Source of the DNA: Planctomycetota bacterium
GTDB taxonomy: Bacteria; Planctomycetota; Planctomycetia; Pirellulales; Lacipirellulaceae
Assembly: GCA_029259915.1 (NCBI GenBank)
Contig: JAJDED010000061.1
Location: forward strand, 124,001-188,000
Length of the DNA: 64,000 nucleotides
Direction: 5' to 3'
The notes beneath the pieces were generated by a model. It was not told the origin of the DNA. It saw only the letters and a list, made by a program, of their open reading frames with translations, and searched no databases. Each line of letters starts with the position of its first letter. Position 1 is the stretch's first letter. Positions 18,360 to 27,820 of the stretch are shown here, piece after piece. The position numbers were made by a program, and so were the translations under genes.

Positions 18360-18837
18360 CGGAAGGACCCTCCTTTATAGAAGCTTCGTCGTCCCGAAAT
18401 TCTACTGCACTAGTGTCAATGTCGCTCAGATCAAGAAACGGAAGTTCCTTCAACTTCGCCAAGCCTTTGTCGATTTGGTTCTGCAAATGCTCAAAGTGAT
18501 CGATCAGAAGCCCGTAAAGCTCAGGCAACAACTCGGCAGCTTTTGCTTTATAGAAGACATTGGTATGGGTTACGCGATTCGATCTATGCTTATCTGGTGC
18601 CTCATAGTCATCAAGCATCAGGCACCACGAATCCTTTCCTGCTCTTTGTAACCAAAGGCGGTATTGCGTGTCTTGCTCAACTTCGGTGCCAATTGAGACC
18701 TTACTTGGCAGTTCATTTAAGAAATCTTCAGCCTGCTCAAGAGCATGAGACAATCGAGTTGACTTTTCCATGTACACTATCGATTTCCCTCTTAGTTCGT
18801 CGAGAATACGCGATTCTCCAGACTGCTGATTAGGCAC
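18340..18837 (-). CDS. Hypothetical soluble protein paired with a small membrane protein
   Basis: A 165-residue product starting at GTG 18837 with AAAGGAGGTT 3-5 bases before it. It is predicted soluble and helical, with a central WLQRAGKDSWCLMLDDYEAP and an acidic C-terminus ending DDEIPF. That terminus resembles the acidic -DDxIPF tail of SSB-like proteins that recruits partners; the resemblance is by eye only, and no OB fold is evident. It lies upstream of, and overlaps, the 91-residue membrane protein gene. Confidence 0.6.
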   Translation of the reverse strand: MPNQQSGESRILDELRGKSIVYMEKSTRLSHALEQAEDFLNELPSKVSIGTEVEQDTQYRLWLQRAGKDSWCLMLDDYEAPDKHRSNRVTHTNVFYKAKAAELLPELYGLLIDHFEHLQNQIDKGLAKLKELPFLDLSDIDTSAVEFRDDEASIKEGPSDDEIPF

Positions 18838-19099
18838 AGCAACCTCCTTTCGGCCTCACGGCCCGCCACAACGGCGTTCATAGATTGAGAAATGTGTCGT
18901 CAGCTATTCACATAGCTAACTACGGCACCCTACGGTCCCGCACAAAATGTGATGGGGGGCATGTCCTCACGGACACTCCTCCCTACCCTTCAATAGATCA
19001 TATTTTTAGGACTCGGTCAAACAACTATCAAGTAGGGTAGTTTTTTGGAGTCAACCTCATTGAGGGGCATTTTGAATAGAAGGCAACGGAGTGCAGGTT

Positions 19100-19125
19100 C
19101 TCTGTGCTCTCCGTGTCTCCGTGGT
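19100..19125. repeat. Inverted exact copy of the 26-bp CCACGGAG repeat end
   Basis: CTCTGTGCTCTCCGTGTCTC and the six following bases are the exact reverse complement of 481-506. It lies just past the end of the comM-like gene, in a 307-bp gap that otherwise shows only AT-rich DNA. Confidence 0.6.
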
Positions 19126-19144
19126 TCTTATCCCACTTTTCCCC

Positions 19145-20680
19145 TCAGCTCCAAAACTGCCGATCGAGCATGCGGTAGTTGATCGCTTCGCTCAAGTGCT
19201 CGATGCCGACGGTTTCGGCGCCGTCGACGTCGGCGATGGTGCGGGCAACGCGTAGCACTTTGTCGTGTGCGCGGGCCGAAAGGCCGAGTTGGTCGACGCT
19301 TTGTTCGAGCATCTTTCGGCACGCACCATCCAGCGGGCAAAGTTCCCGCAATTGGCGTGTCGTCATTTGGGCATTTATTCGAATGCGTGATCCTGCAAAC
19401 CGCTCCGCCTGCCGGGTTCTGGCGGCGACGACCGTTTCGCCCATCGAGTGGCTATCGGTGCCGTCCGCCGCGGCAGACAACTCATTAAATGGCACCGCTG
19501 GCACCTCGATGTGCAGATCAATCCGATCCAACAACGGACCGCTGATTTTGCTCATATAACGCTCGACCTGATTGATGTTGCAATGGCACTGCCGCCGCGG
19601 GTCGTTGCGAAATCCACAGGGGCACGGATTGAGCGACGCGATCATCAAAAAATCCGCGGGGAACTCTGTCGAGTGCAGTGCCCGACTGATCGACACCTGG
19701 CCATCTTCCATCGGCTGGCGGAGCACTTCGAGCGTTTGGCGATTGAATTCCGGCAACTCGTCGAGAAACAACACGCCGTTGTGTGCCAAGCTAATTTCGC
19801 CCGGCGAAGGGACCGACCCGCCACCCACCAAACCGGCGTTGCTAATCGTGTGGTGCGGCGCCCGATAGGGACGCCGAGCCAACAGCGGCCTGCCCGACGG
19901 GAGTTTTCCCAATGCGCTATAGATGCGCGTGGTTTCAATCGATTCTTCCGCACTCAACACTGGCATGATCGAAGGGACGCGTTTGGCAAGCATCGTTTTT
20001 CCCGACCCCGGCGGGCCGACCATTAGCAAATTGTGCCCGCCCGCCGCGGCAAGCGTCAGCGCGCGTTTGGCCATCTCCTGGCCACGCACGTCGGCAAAGT
20101 CGACATCGTAGCCGCCCAACTCGTCGAACAATTCATCGAGCCGCGACGGGGTTGGCTCCAACGGCAGGTGCCCCGCAAAAAATGCGGTAGCCTGCGTGAG
20201 ACTATCGACCGCGATCACCTCAATGTTTTCCACCACCGCCGCCTCGGACGCATTGGCCGAAGGGACCACAATCCCCCGTGCGCCGTTGTTGGCAGCCGAA
20301 ATCGCCATCGACAGCGCGCCCTTAATGGGCCGCGTAAAACCGTCAAGGGCCAGTTCGCCCGCCACGGCATATTGATTCAACAGATCAGAATCCAACTGCC
20401 CACTGGCGGCCAAGAGCCCCAACGCAATCGCCAAGTCGAACGACGCCGCCTGCTTCGGCAACTCGGCCGGGGCAAGGTTGATCACCACCCGGTTCTGCGG
20501 CCGTACGTAGCCGCTATTGACCAGCGCCCGCTCGATGCGATGGACGCTCTCCTTCACCGCCGCCTCAGGCAGCCCCACCAGAATCACCTTGGGTATCGCG
20601 GCGGGCGACACATCGACCTCGACCTCCACCGGCAAGGCGTCGATTCCCAGCAAGCTCAGCGTATGCAATTTGGCAAGCAT
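19145..20680 (-). CDS. comM: YifB/ComM-family Mg-chelatase-like AAA+ ATPase
   Basis: The start ATG 20680 (MLAKLHTLSLLGIDALPVEV) fits the family; the 20 residues before it are a frame extension. The 511-residue protein has the N-terminal ChlI/Lon-like domain, Walker A GPPGSGKT near residue 219, Walker B VLFLDELPEF and the C-terminal Mg-chelatase domain with RIDLHIEVP. ComM homologues form a hexameric helicase that promotes branch migration during natural transformation. The gene stands alone, with a perfect 18-bp palindrome 39-56 bp upstream of the start codon. Confidence 0.9.
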   Translation of the reverse strand: MLAKLHTLSLLGIDALPVEVEVDVSPAAIPKVILVGLPEAAVKESVHRIERALVNSGYVRPQNRVVINLAPAELPKQAASFDLAIALGLLAASGQLDSDLLNQYAVAGELALDGFTRPIKGALSMAISAANNGARGIVVPSANASEAAVVENIEVIAVDSLTQATAFFAGHLPLEPTPSRLDELFDELGGYDVDFADVRGQEMAKRALTLAAAGGHNLLMVGPPGSGKTMLAKRVPSIMPVLSAEESIETTRIYSALGKLPSGRPLLARRPYRAPHHTISNAGLVGGGSVPSPGEISLAHNGVLFLDELPEFNRQTLEVLRQPMEDGQVSISRALHSTEFPADFLMIASLNPCPCGFRNDPRRQCHCNINQVERYMSKISGPLLDRIDLHIEVPAVPFNELSAAADGTDSHSMGETVVAARTRQAERFAGSRIRINAQMTTRQLRELCPLDGACRKMLEQSVDQLGLSARAHDKVLRVARTIADVDGAETVGIEHLSEAINYRMLDRQFWS

Positions 20681-20718
20681 CAGAAAAACCACCAAAAACA
20701 GGGTTGACACAAACAGGG

Positions 20719-20736
20719 ACATACATGAATGTATGT
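20719..20736. promoter_or_regulatory. Perfect 8+2+8 palindrome upstream of comM-like gene, candidate operator
   Basis: ACATACAT-GA-ATGTATGT lies 39-56 bp upstream of the comM-like start. Perfect dyads of this size in a promoter region often bind a dimeric repressor. No regulator is identified. Confidence 0.4.
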
Positions 20737-20888
20737 ACACCTACTGACTTGGCAAGCACAATTCCGTGAAGAAACGGGAAAAAATTGCAGATGGGCAGAA
20801 AAAAACATCGTTCATAATAGCCGCGGCCGGGAGGCCGGGGTCGCGCTAGAAATACCAGCCGGCTTCCGCCGGCGGCTAGGATGATGTC

Positions 20889-21155
20889 ATGAAATTATCG
20901 ATCAAAGTTCTGCCGTCTTCTTCCCGCGATGCGGTCGCCGGTTGGCTGGGGGATACGCTCAAAGTAAAAGTGCGCGCCCCGGCCGAAAGTGGAAAGGCCA
21001 ACCGGGCAGCGGAAAAAGTGATCGCTAAGGCGCTCGAGTTGCCAGCGGGATCGATCGCGATCACAAGCGGCCACACTTCAGAGAGAAAAACGGCCGAGAT
21101 CGCTTCGCTCACTGAGACGGAAGTTTACAAGAAACTTTGCAAGTCAGCGAATTAA
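20889..21155 (+). CDS. DUF167/YggU family protein
   Basis: An 88-residue protein matching the YggU/DUF167 pattern, with VKVRAPAESGKANRAAEKVIAKAL and a C-terminal SGHTSERKTAEI. The family is small, widespread and functionally uncharacterised. Its stop TAA and that of the next gene on the opposite strand share the tetranucleotide TTAA at 21152-21155, so the two genes converge with no gap. Confidence 0.88.
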   Translation: MKLSIKVLPSSSRDAVAGWLGDTLKVKVRAPAESGKANRAAEKVIAKALELPAGSIAITSGHTSERKTAEIASLTETEVYKKLCKSAN

Positions 21156-22336
21156 CGCGGCGTCGAACCCTCGGCAAGTTCCAACAGGGCGATTTCCGGT
21201 GGACAAAACCAGCGGAAGGGAGTCGTGCCTGAAATTCCGCGCGTGACGTGCAACACCGTATTCTCTTGGCGATAAACGCCGACGACGTGCCGCGTGCCGT
21301 GCAAACTGGGGCAAGCGACCGCGCCAATCAGCGGGAAACAAATCTGCCCGCCGTGCGTGTGCCCGGCAAGCGCCAGGTCGGCATCGTGTTGGACGGCCCA
21401 ATCGAATTGGTCGGGCGTGTGCAAAAGAAACAGCCGCAACGGCAGGTTTTCTGGATCGCGATTCGGAGCATCGTCGAATTGGGCACACTCGGTGAGCCAT
21501 GGCCGTTCGTTTCCGGCCAAGATCACCGGGGCGCCGTTCCAATCGGCTTGCAGCCAACGACCGCTGAGGCAAGTGAGCCCCGCATCGGTAAGCAACTTGC
21601 GCGTTTGCTGAATATCAACAAATACATCGTGATTGCCGAGGATAAAATAAACACCCAGCGGTGCTTCTAGTCGGCCAAGCGTTTCCGACAACCAAGGCCA
21701 GCACGATTCGTTCTCGACGATGTCGCCGGTGATCATCACAGCATCCGGCTCCAACCGGTTCACTTCCTCCATAACCCTTGTGAACCACGGTTTGGCAATC
21801 TGTCCCGTAATATGCAGGTCGCTAATGTGTGCGACCTTGATACCAACATGCTGCGAATGCAAACGGGGAATCGCCACCGTTTTGCGATATACCGAAAGTT
21901 TTAATATCTGATTGCCCGGCAATCGTGCCAGCAGGCGTGGATAGGCACCCACAAACAAATCGAAATTACCTGCGTCGCCGTGGGCAACCATCTCTCGGCT
22001 CGCATGGAGCAGAGTTTGCGGATGATTGGTCCTGTACGCACGAAACCATTTCAGAATCAAAAAATAGCACGCTACGATAATGCAAAATTGGAAATATCGT
22101 GAAGCAAGCCCTGAGGGCTGCGTAGGTCCCGCCCGTAAATGTGTAATCAGTTCTGCCCCGTAGGAAACAAACATCCAAGGCAAAACGAGAAACGCGAGCA
22201 AACAAAAATCGGTGACGCGATCGATAACAATCCGCAGCCCGGCCCAGCCATGCAGGCGATTGACCACTTCCATCCAAAGATACCCATGCCCCAACAAAGC
22301 AGCGACGACCAGACAAACATCGATGGCTGCAGACAT
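21152..22336 (-). CDS. Membrane-anchored metallophosphoesterase (YaeI/YkuE-like)
   Basis: A 394-residue protein. The first 130 residues hold about three membrane segments (VCLVVAALLGHGYLW, FCLLAFLVLPWMFVSYG, FQFCIIVACYFLILKW). The phosphoesterase domain follows with all motifs intact: ISDLH, GDIVE, GNHD, and GHTHGGQ near the C-terminus. Family members cleave phosphoesters such as UDP-diacylglucosamine or nucleotide-type substrates at the membrane; the substrate here is unknown. Unlike the 4289-5533 protein, every metal ligand is kept. Confidence 0.85.
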   Translation of the reverse strand: MSAAIDVCLVVAALLGHGYLWMEVVNRLHGWAGLRIVIDRVTDFCLLAFLVLPWMFVSYGAELITHLRAGPTQPSGLASRYFQFCIIVACYFLILKWFRAYRTNHPQTLLHASREMVAHGDAGNFDLFVGAYPRLLARLPGNQILKLSVYRKTVAIPRLHSQHVGIKVAHISDLHITGQIAKPWFTRVMEEVNRLEPDAVMITGDIVENESCWPWLSETLGRLEAPLGVYFILGNHDVFVDIQQTRKLLTDAGLTCLSGRWLQADWNGAPVILAGNERPWLTECAQFDDAPNRDPENLPLRLFLLHTPDQFDWAVQHDADLALAGHTHGGQICFPLIGAVACPSLHGTRHVVGVYRQENTVLHVTRGISGTTPFRWFCPPEIALLELAEGSTPR

Positions 22337-22443
22337 CCAGCAAAGTTCCTAGCGGGAGAAAAGCATTTAGCGGTTAGCCTTTATAGCCAAGTTTTATCGG
22401 ATGATAAGCTAATTGCTAACGGCTAATAACTAACAGCTAAAAA

Positions 22444-24228
22444 TCATGAAGAAGATTCGCTTTGTGAAAGAACCTCTTCAATAGCACTGACGAGTTGATC
22501 CAGGCGGAAAGGTTTGAACAACACGATGGTCACCCCTTCCTGTCTGGCCTTGATGATGGAATGTCCCGGGTCGTAGCCGAACCCTGTCATCAAGATCATG
22601 GGGACGTTTTCCATCAGTTCACGCATTTTCAGGTAGAGCTCGCAACCATTCATGTCCGGCAAGCGAATGTCGGAGATGATCGCATCGTAGGCGACATCGG
22701 ACCCAAGGTTGCGGACCATAAAGCGTGCTTCGTTGCCGTCGTGTGCGGTTTCAACAAAACAATGATATCGCTCCAACAGAGCGTGCGCTGCCATACGGAC
22801 CGATTCGTCGGCATCGACCACAAGTATTCTCTTGCCTGCCAATTGCGGGCGTGCTTCGGTTACCGTAGCGGTGGGAGAGGCTTTGGCGGGCGCCATGCTT
22901 TGGCCAACTTTTTGAATCACGCGCTTGATATCTCGAGCGCTGCGAAGAATCGACTGCAGCCGCTGAACCACATCGGGTTCGTGGCCAATGTAACGCTCCA
23001 TGACGTTCACCGCATCGTTTAGGATCACATCCACCGGCAAGGCGACCGCGCTGTGGATGGCTTCGACACTGGCTGCGGCAGTACTGGCTTTTTCGGCGGC
23101 CAGCAATTCCAACGTGTGGATTGCCACCGCAACGTCGCGGGCAAATATCTCTAAAAACTGCAAATCGCTCTCGGTAAAAGCATTCCCCTCGGGACTTTCC
23201 ACGTTGAGGGTGCCGATCACTTGATCGTGAAGCATCAGGGGCACGGTCAACGAACTTCTTGCACCCTCGGCTCCTTCTAAGTAAAGCGGATCTTCAACCG
23301 TGTGCTCGCAGATATAGCTCTTACCGGTCGAAGCCACAAAACCGGTCACGCCATAACCTTCCGCATCCGCTTTCAGAAAGCGTTGTTCTGCCGAGGGAAC
23401 CAGTCCTACCGCCAACAACGGTTGGAGTTCTCTCGTTTCCTGGTCGAGCATGCGAATTTCGATCACATCCAGCTGCAGTACGTCCTGCGTACATTGAAGG
23501 ATGTTCGATTTCAAAAGCTCGATCCGCTCTTCCGCGGGAAGATTGCTGACTTCGTCGGTAGTCAGATCGGCAAGCTCGACTCCCGCTTGATGAATCGCAG
23601 CGAGCTTTTGTTGCTGCAAGATTTCATCGCTGATGTCGTGGACCGTAACCACCAAGTGCTGCGGAGTATTATTATCTTTCTCAAGAATTGGCGCGGCATG
23701 GATACGGAAATGCCGATTGTCGGTACAACGTATGGTCGAAGCGCTCCCTTTGCCGGTCGTCAACGCCGTGTGGAAGGGACAATAATCGGGACCAAGAATC
23801 TCCGGGCTTCCGAGGACGTGATAAAAGTTTTCGCCCATCACATCTTCTCGGCCACTCCATTCGCACAGCCTGCCATTGCCCCAGAGGATGACGTTCTCGC
23901 TGTCCAGCAGTACCACTCCGTCGGGCATCCCCTGCAGAATGCGATCGTTGCGAATGAGCTGGCCTACGTCGGCCACTTCGTTGAAGTGATCGGCATCGCA
24001 ATAGATTGCGGCGAAGTTTTCCCGCGACATGCGCGTCAGCGCTTTGACGGGAGAAAATACCTCGACCACTTCCACATCCTCGCCGAATCGGCTCCGGACA
24101 TCGACCGTGGAATCGTGGCTCCCTCCGAGAAAAAGAACCCGGGGCAACGCTGACGATACAGCTGACGAAACATCAGTAGGTGCTGTGTGGCGATTTGACG
24201 ACACGATTGTTTCTGACACCGCCTTCAT
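22444..24228 (-). CDS. PAS-GAF sensor with C-terminal receiver domain, no kinase domain
   Basis: A 594-residue protein. A degenerate receiver-like N-terminus (about 30-90) is followed by a PAS-type domain (95-205; LQGMPDGVVLLDSENVILWGNG), a GAF domain (230-400), a helical linker of about 55 residues, and a complete REC domain (467-590). The REC domain has the acidic pair in VVDADES, phospho-acceptor Asp in IISDIRLPD, Thr in ILMTGFG and Lys in LFKPF. There is no H-box and no HATPase domain, so it must be phosphorylated by a separate kinase or act through protein contacts. It is monocistronic with no clear ribosome site. Confidence 0.8.
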   Translation of the reverse strand: MKAVSETIVSSNRHTAPTDVSSAVSSALPRVLFLGGSHDSTVDVRSRFGEDVEVVEVFSPVKALTRMSRENFAAIYCDADHFNEVADVGQLIRNDRILQGMPDGVVLLDSENVILWGNGRLCEWSGREDVMGENFYHVLGSPEILGPDYCPFHTALTTGKGSASTIRCTDNRHFRIHAAPILEKDNNTPQHLVVTVHDISDEILQQQKLAAIHQAGVELADLTTDEVSNLPAEERIELLKSNILQCTQDVLQLDVIEIRMLDQETRELQPLLAVGLVPSAEQRFLKADAEGYGVTGFVASTGKSYICEHTVEDPLYLEGAEGARSSLTVPLMLHDQVIGTLNVESPEGNAFTESDLQFLEIFARDVAVAIHTLELLAAEKASTAAASVEAIHSAVALPVDVILNDAVNVMERYIGHEPDVVQRLQSILRSARDIKRVIQKVGQSMAPAKASPTATVTEARPQLAGKRILVVDADESVRMAAHALLERYHCFVETAHDGNEARFMVRNLGSDVAYDAIISDIRLPDMNGCELYLKMRELMENVPMILMTGFGYDPGHSIIKARQEGVTIVLFKPFRLDQLVSAIEEVLSQSESSS

Positions 24229-24690
24229 CTAAGTACTGAATCGTCGAGGCTGCGGTCCGTGCTGCTATCGCGAGAAACTCAGGCCCATTTTATGCAATCG
24301 TCTGCTAACAGTATACGAATCGGCTGTCGAAACAACAAGCGAAGGTTTCACAACACGTGCCTGCGAGCAGATATCTCTGCACATAAAACACCGTTTCTGG
24401 AGCTTAGCCGATGTCGAGATTCACCCTAGAGAAGAATCGTCTAGGAAAAAAGCAACGATTAGCACGGTCTCCCAAAACGAAGGAATTCTAAGACCCTCTG
24501 ACCCACTCTTCCGCAATTCCTGCATAAACCTTCCCGACGAGGCTTGCCTTGCCAATGTTTGCCGGGGAATCCTGGACCGAATTGCTCAATTGTACTGCCC
24601 TTGTAGCCTCGAGTGGCTTACAATGTGCCTTTCCCGCCAATATTCCCTCCATAGTTTTCTCCCCCCTTCCTCATTCGATTTTAAGTATTC
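24229..24690. other. 462-bp divergent intergenic region, no gene seen
   Basis: This separates the PAS-GAF-REC gene from typA. No open frame with a coding look, no strong palindrome and no convincing -35/-10 pair was found. It must hold both promoters. Confidence 0.5.
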
Positions 24691-26580
24691 ATGTCTCTCA
24701 CACAATCGGCCCGGTCCGCATCACAAATTAGAAATGTCGCCATTATCGCGCATGTCGACCATGGCAAAACAACGCTGGTCGACCAGATGCTCTATCAATC
24801 GGGGCAGTACCGCAACGAAGAACTTTCCAAATTGGCGGGTGGCCAGCATGGCCTGATTCTCGACTCGAACGACCTGGAGCGCGAGCGGGGAATCACTATT
24901 TTCAGCAAAAATTGCGCGGTGCGTTACACCTCCGACGAAGGGAGCGAGTACCGCATCAATCTGATCGACACCCCAGGCCACGCCGATTTTGGCGGCGAGG
25001 TCGAACGCGTGTTGGGCATGGCCAGCGGCACATTGCTGCTGGTCGACGCCTACGAGGGCCCCATGCCCCAAACCCGTTTCGTCCTGCAAAAATCCCTCGA
25101 ATATGGTTTGCAGCCGATTGTTGTGATCAACAAGGTCGATCGCCCCGACGCTCGGCCTCATGAGGTGGTCGACGAGGTGTTCGACCTGCTGGTCGAACTG
25201 GACGCACCCGACCACGTATTGGAGTTTCCGATCCTGTTTGCCTCAGCCCGACAAGGCTGGGCCACGCACGACCTGGCTGAAGAAAGTGATTCTCTCAAGC
25301 CACTTTTCGAATCGATAGTGGCCCATGTCGCGGAGCCCGAGAGCGGGCTCCACGATTCGCCTTTGCGTATGCAGGTCACCACACTCGACTATTCAGAATA
25401 CGTGGGCCGCATTGCAATCGGCCGCGTACTCTCCGGAGTGGTTCAAAAAAAACAACGCGTTGCCGTGATCGATCGCAAGGGTAATACTTCCGAACGTCAA
25501 GTGGCCCAAGTGTTGGCCTTTGAAGGGCTTGATCGCCACGAAGTCGAACAAGTCGATGCGGGCGATCTCTGTGCGGTCGTCGGGCTGGAGCCGATCGAAA
25601 TTGGCGATACGATCTGTTGCCCCACCCACGGCGAACAACTCCCGGTCGTGAATATCGACGAGCCCACCTTGCACATGACGTTTCGGGTAAACGACGGTCC
25701 ATTTTCAGGCCGGGAAGGCAAGTTTCTTACCAGCCGGCAAATTTCTGAGCGCCTCGAGCGCGAACTTCGTTCGAACGTTGCCCTGCGTGTCTCCCCCGGG
25801 GCGACCCAAGAGCAGTTTCGCGTCTCAGGCCGTGGGCTAATGCACCTTGGAATCCTGCTGGAAAACATGCGCCGCGAAGGATTCGAGCTCTGCGTGGGCA
25901 AACCGCAAGTGATCACCCGCGAAATCGACGGCCAACAGTGCGAACCGATCGAGCAATTGGTCGTCGATTGCCCCGATGCCTGTCAAAACTCGGTAATGGC
26001 ACTCGTAGGAGATCGTCGGGCCACGGTCACAAAAATCAGCCATCGCACCGCGTCGGGGGGCTTTGTCCACATGGAATTTACCATTCCTGCCCGTTCGTTG
26101 ATGGGCCTGCGCAGTCGCATGCTCAATGCCACCCAGGGTCAGGCAATCATGCACCATACCTTGCTCGATTACGAGCCGGTTCGGTCCGTGGCAGTGCATC
26201 GGCCAGTAGGAGTGCTCATCGCCAGCGAGGCTGGTTCAATAACGGCTTATGCACTCGACGCACTCTACGACCGAGGCGAGTTTTTCATCCGCCCCGGCGA
26301 TCAAGTTTATACAGGCCAAGTGGTTGGCGAACATTGCCGCACCGGTGATCTGGTCGTCAATGTGGTTAAGGGCAAAAAGCTGACGAACATGCGCGCAGCT
26401 GGCAAGGACGACAATAGCCAAGTTCGACCGGTACGCGAAATGTCGCTCGAAGCATGCCTCGAATACATCGAAGACGACGAACTGGTGGAAATCACTCCCG
26501 GCTCGATCCGATTGCGGAAAACCTTGTTGGGCGAAGCGGATCGACGCCGCGCCTCCCGACGGGCCGCAGAAAACAATTAA
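24691..26580 (+). CDS. typA: Translational GTPase TypA/BipA
   Basis: A 629-residue EF-G-like GTPase. The G domain shows HVDHGKTT (G1), ERERGITI (G2), DTPGHADF (G3) and NKVDRPDA (G4). EF-G domains II, III and V and the TypA-specific C-terminal domain follow ([15 protein letters not shown]). TypA binds the ribosome and helps 50S assembly and stress adaptation. Length and order are normal for the family. It is preceded by AT-rich DNA with no strong Shine-Dalgarno site. Confidence 0.95.
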   Translation: MSLTQSARSASQIRNVAIIAHVDHGKTTLVDQMLYQSGQYRNEELSKLAGGQHGLILDSNDLERERGITIFSKNCAVRYTSDEGSEYRINLIDTPGHADFGGEVERVLGMASGTLLLVDAYEGPMPQTRFVLQKSLEYGLQPIVVINKVDRPDARPHEVVDEVFDLLVELDAPDHVLEFPILFASARQGWATHDLAEESDSLKPLFESIVAHVAEPESGLHDSPLRMQVTTLDYSEYVGRIAIGRVLSGVVQKKQRVAVIDRKGNTSERQVAQVLAFEGLDRHEVEQVDAGDLCAVVGLEPIEIGDTICCPTHGEQLPVVNIDEPTLHMTFRVNDGPFSGREGKFLTSRQISERLERELRSNVALRVSPGATQEQFRVSGRGLMHLGILLENMRREGFELCVGKPQVITREIDGQQCEPIEQLVVDCPDACQNSVMALVGDRRATVTKISHRTASGGFVHMEFTIPARSLMGLRSRMLNATQGQAIMHHTLLDYEPVRSVAVHRPVGVLIASEAGSITAYALDALYDRGEFFIRPGDQVYTGQVVGEHCRTGDLVVNVVKGKKLTNMRAAGKDDNSQVRPVREMSLEACLEYIEDDELVEITPGSIRLRKTLLGEADRRRASRRAAENN

Positions 26581-26752
26581 ACCGCCCCAACACGAGCGAC
26601 TCTCGCTACGACCCACATCATCCGCACAGTCGATCCCCCATGCGCGGAACTGCAATCACCCTCCGTGCGAGTGCTCCGACGATTAGTCCCCCGCCCGTTT
26701 CAAGAGGCTATGCTTGAATGGAAACGAATCACAGCTAGGCCACAAGTGGCTG

Positions 26753-26766
26753 GCCGCTTGCGGCTT
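26753..26766 (+). repeat. Copy of the GCCGCTTGCGGCTT dispersed repeat
   Basis: GCCGCTTGCGGCTT recurs at 27689-27708 (as half of a perfect palindrome), 32047-32064, 61403-61420 and 62128-62144, always intergenic. It is a dispersed GC-rich repeat core in this genome. Confidence 0.5.
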
Positions 26767-26807
26767 TGCAAAAAATTCATTCATTAAGAAATAGTCAGGG
26801 GCACTGG

Positions 26808-27644
26808 ATGTTTACCAATAGGAAAACTGTTCGCTTGGGTACCCACGCTCGGCAAGGTCTTTCGTTCGTCGAATTTGTGGGATGCATGCTCGCAATGGGC
26901 GGGGGTGTTGCCATTGGCTCGTTTTATTTGGGTGTCGACATACAAACGGTGGCCATCGGCATTCTTGAAAGTGCCGAATTGGTCGAACCAGGATACTTCG
27001 CCTCGAACGCATCCGCCCAGAAGCAGCTCACAAATAGCGACAAAAATGTTTCGGGGGGCGTGGCTCAGAAAACCGTGTTGAACGAAGCGATTAAATCTCA
27101 GCCTTACGACCAAACCGAGGCAACTCCCCTCAAAGCAGAAGACAACCCTGAAAATACTTCCACTGTTCTCACAACGATTCCAGAATTGACAGACGAACAA
27201 CGGCATATCGCGACCCAAGAATACTGGAACGCACTTACCGATTGCATGTTCGAGGAAGCATCGCAACGTGCCGCTGGTATCGTCAGCAATACAAATTGGC
27301 AGTTATTCGATTACTTGACACACCGCCGCGATGGACACACGAAAGCGATCGAAGCAATCGAACAACTCGACGAACAGGGCGTTGACGCTCGGCTGATTTC
27401 CCACGCACACCAAGTCCTCACTTGGAACCGAGCCGGCAAGAAACTTTATGGCCGAGCCGTGGATTTGCTCACCGACGCCCCCACCGATGAATTGACGGGC
27501 CCATTCGCTCAAAGTTGGCAAAGTTCTGCAACTCAGCACCGGATGGAGGAAAAGCTGCTCCGGGACAAGCACGCCGCCGTGACCAGTTATCTCGACCACA
27601 CCTACAAAGCGATCGCCCCGTTCCAAGGAGCGTATTCACGTTAA
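26808..27644 (+). CDS. Hypothetical protein with one N-terminal membrane helix
   Basis: ATG 26808 is preceded by AGGGG at about 7 bases; a 14-residue in-frame extension was discarded. The 278-residue product has a prepilin-like or anchor segment near residues 14-45 (GLSFVEFVGCMLAMGGGVAIGSFYLGV). A linker and a helical C-terminal domain of about 160 residues follow. LSFVEF resembles the [FL]TLIE cleavage region of type IV pilin-like proteins, but the preceding charge pattern is only approximate. Function unknown. Confidence 0.6.
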   Translation: MFTNRKTVRLGTHARQGLSFVEFVGCMLAMGGGVAIGSFYLGVDIQTVAIGILESAELVEPGYFASNASAQKQLTNSDKNVSGGVAQKTVLNEAIKSQPYDQTEATPLKAEDNPENTSTVLTTIPELTDEQRHIATQEYWNALTDCMFEEASQRAAGIVSNTNWQLFDYLTHRRDGHTKAIEAIEQLDEQGVDARLISHAHQVLTWNRAGKKLYGRAVDLLTDAPTDELTGPFAQSWQSSATQHRMEEKLLRDKHAAVTSYLDHTYKAIAPFQGAYSR

Positions 27645-27667
27645 ATGGGTCCTTGGCACGGGGGGAG

Positions 27668-27708
27668 TCCGCCAAGCCGCAAGCGGCTGCCGCTTGCGGC
27701 TTGGCGGA
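27668..27708. terminator. Perfect 20-bp-arm palindrome (GCCGCTTGCGGC family), possible terminator
   Basis: Arms 27668-27687 and 27689-27708 are exact inverse copies around a single T, with core AAGCCGCAAGCGGC. It lies 24 bp after a stop codon, so the transcript would fold into a very stable hairpin. No T run follows, so it may be a REP element rather than an intrinsic terminator. Confidence 0.5.
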
Positions 27709-27820
27709 ACACAATCGTTGCCTCGCACTTTGAAGCCAATTACTATGGATTGCATGTGAGACAGGCGATTGTCTCCTGGTGAACAAGAGAACGTGGCACT
27801 TACAAATAAGGTTTAGTGAG

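Noticed and set aside
23302-24153. 283-residue plus-strand frame
   Set aside because: Antisense to the PAS-GAF-REC gene, whose domains are clear.
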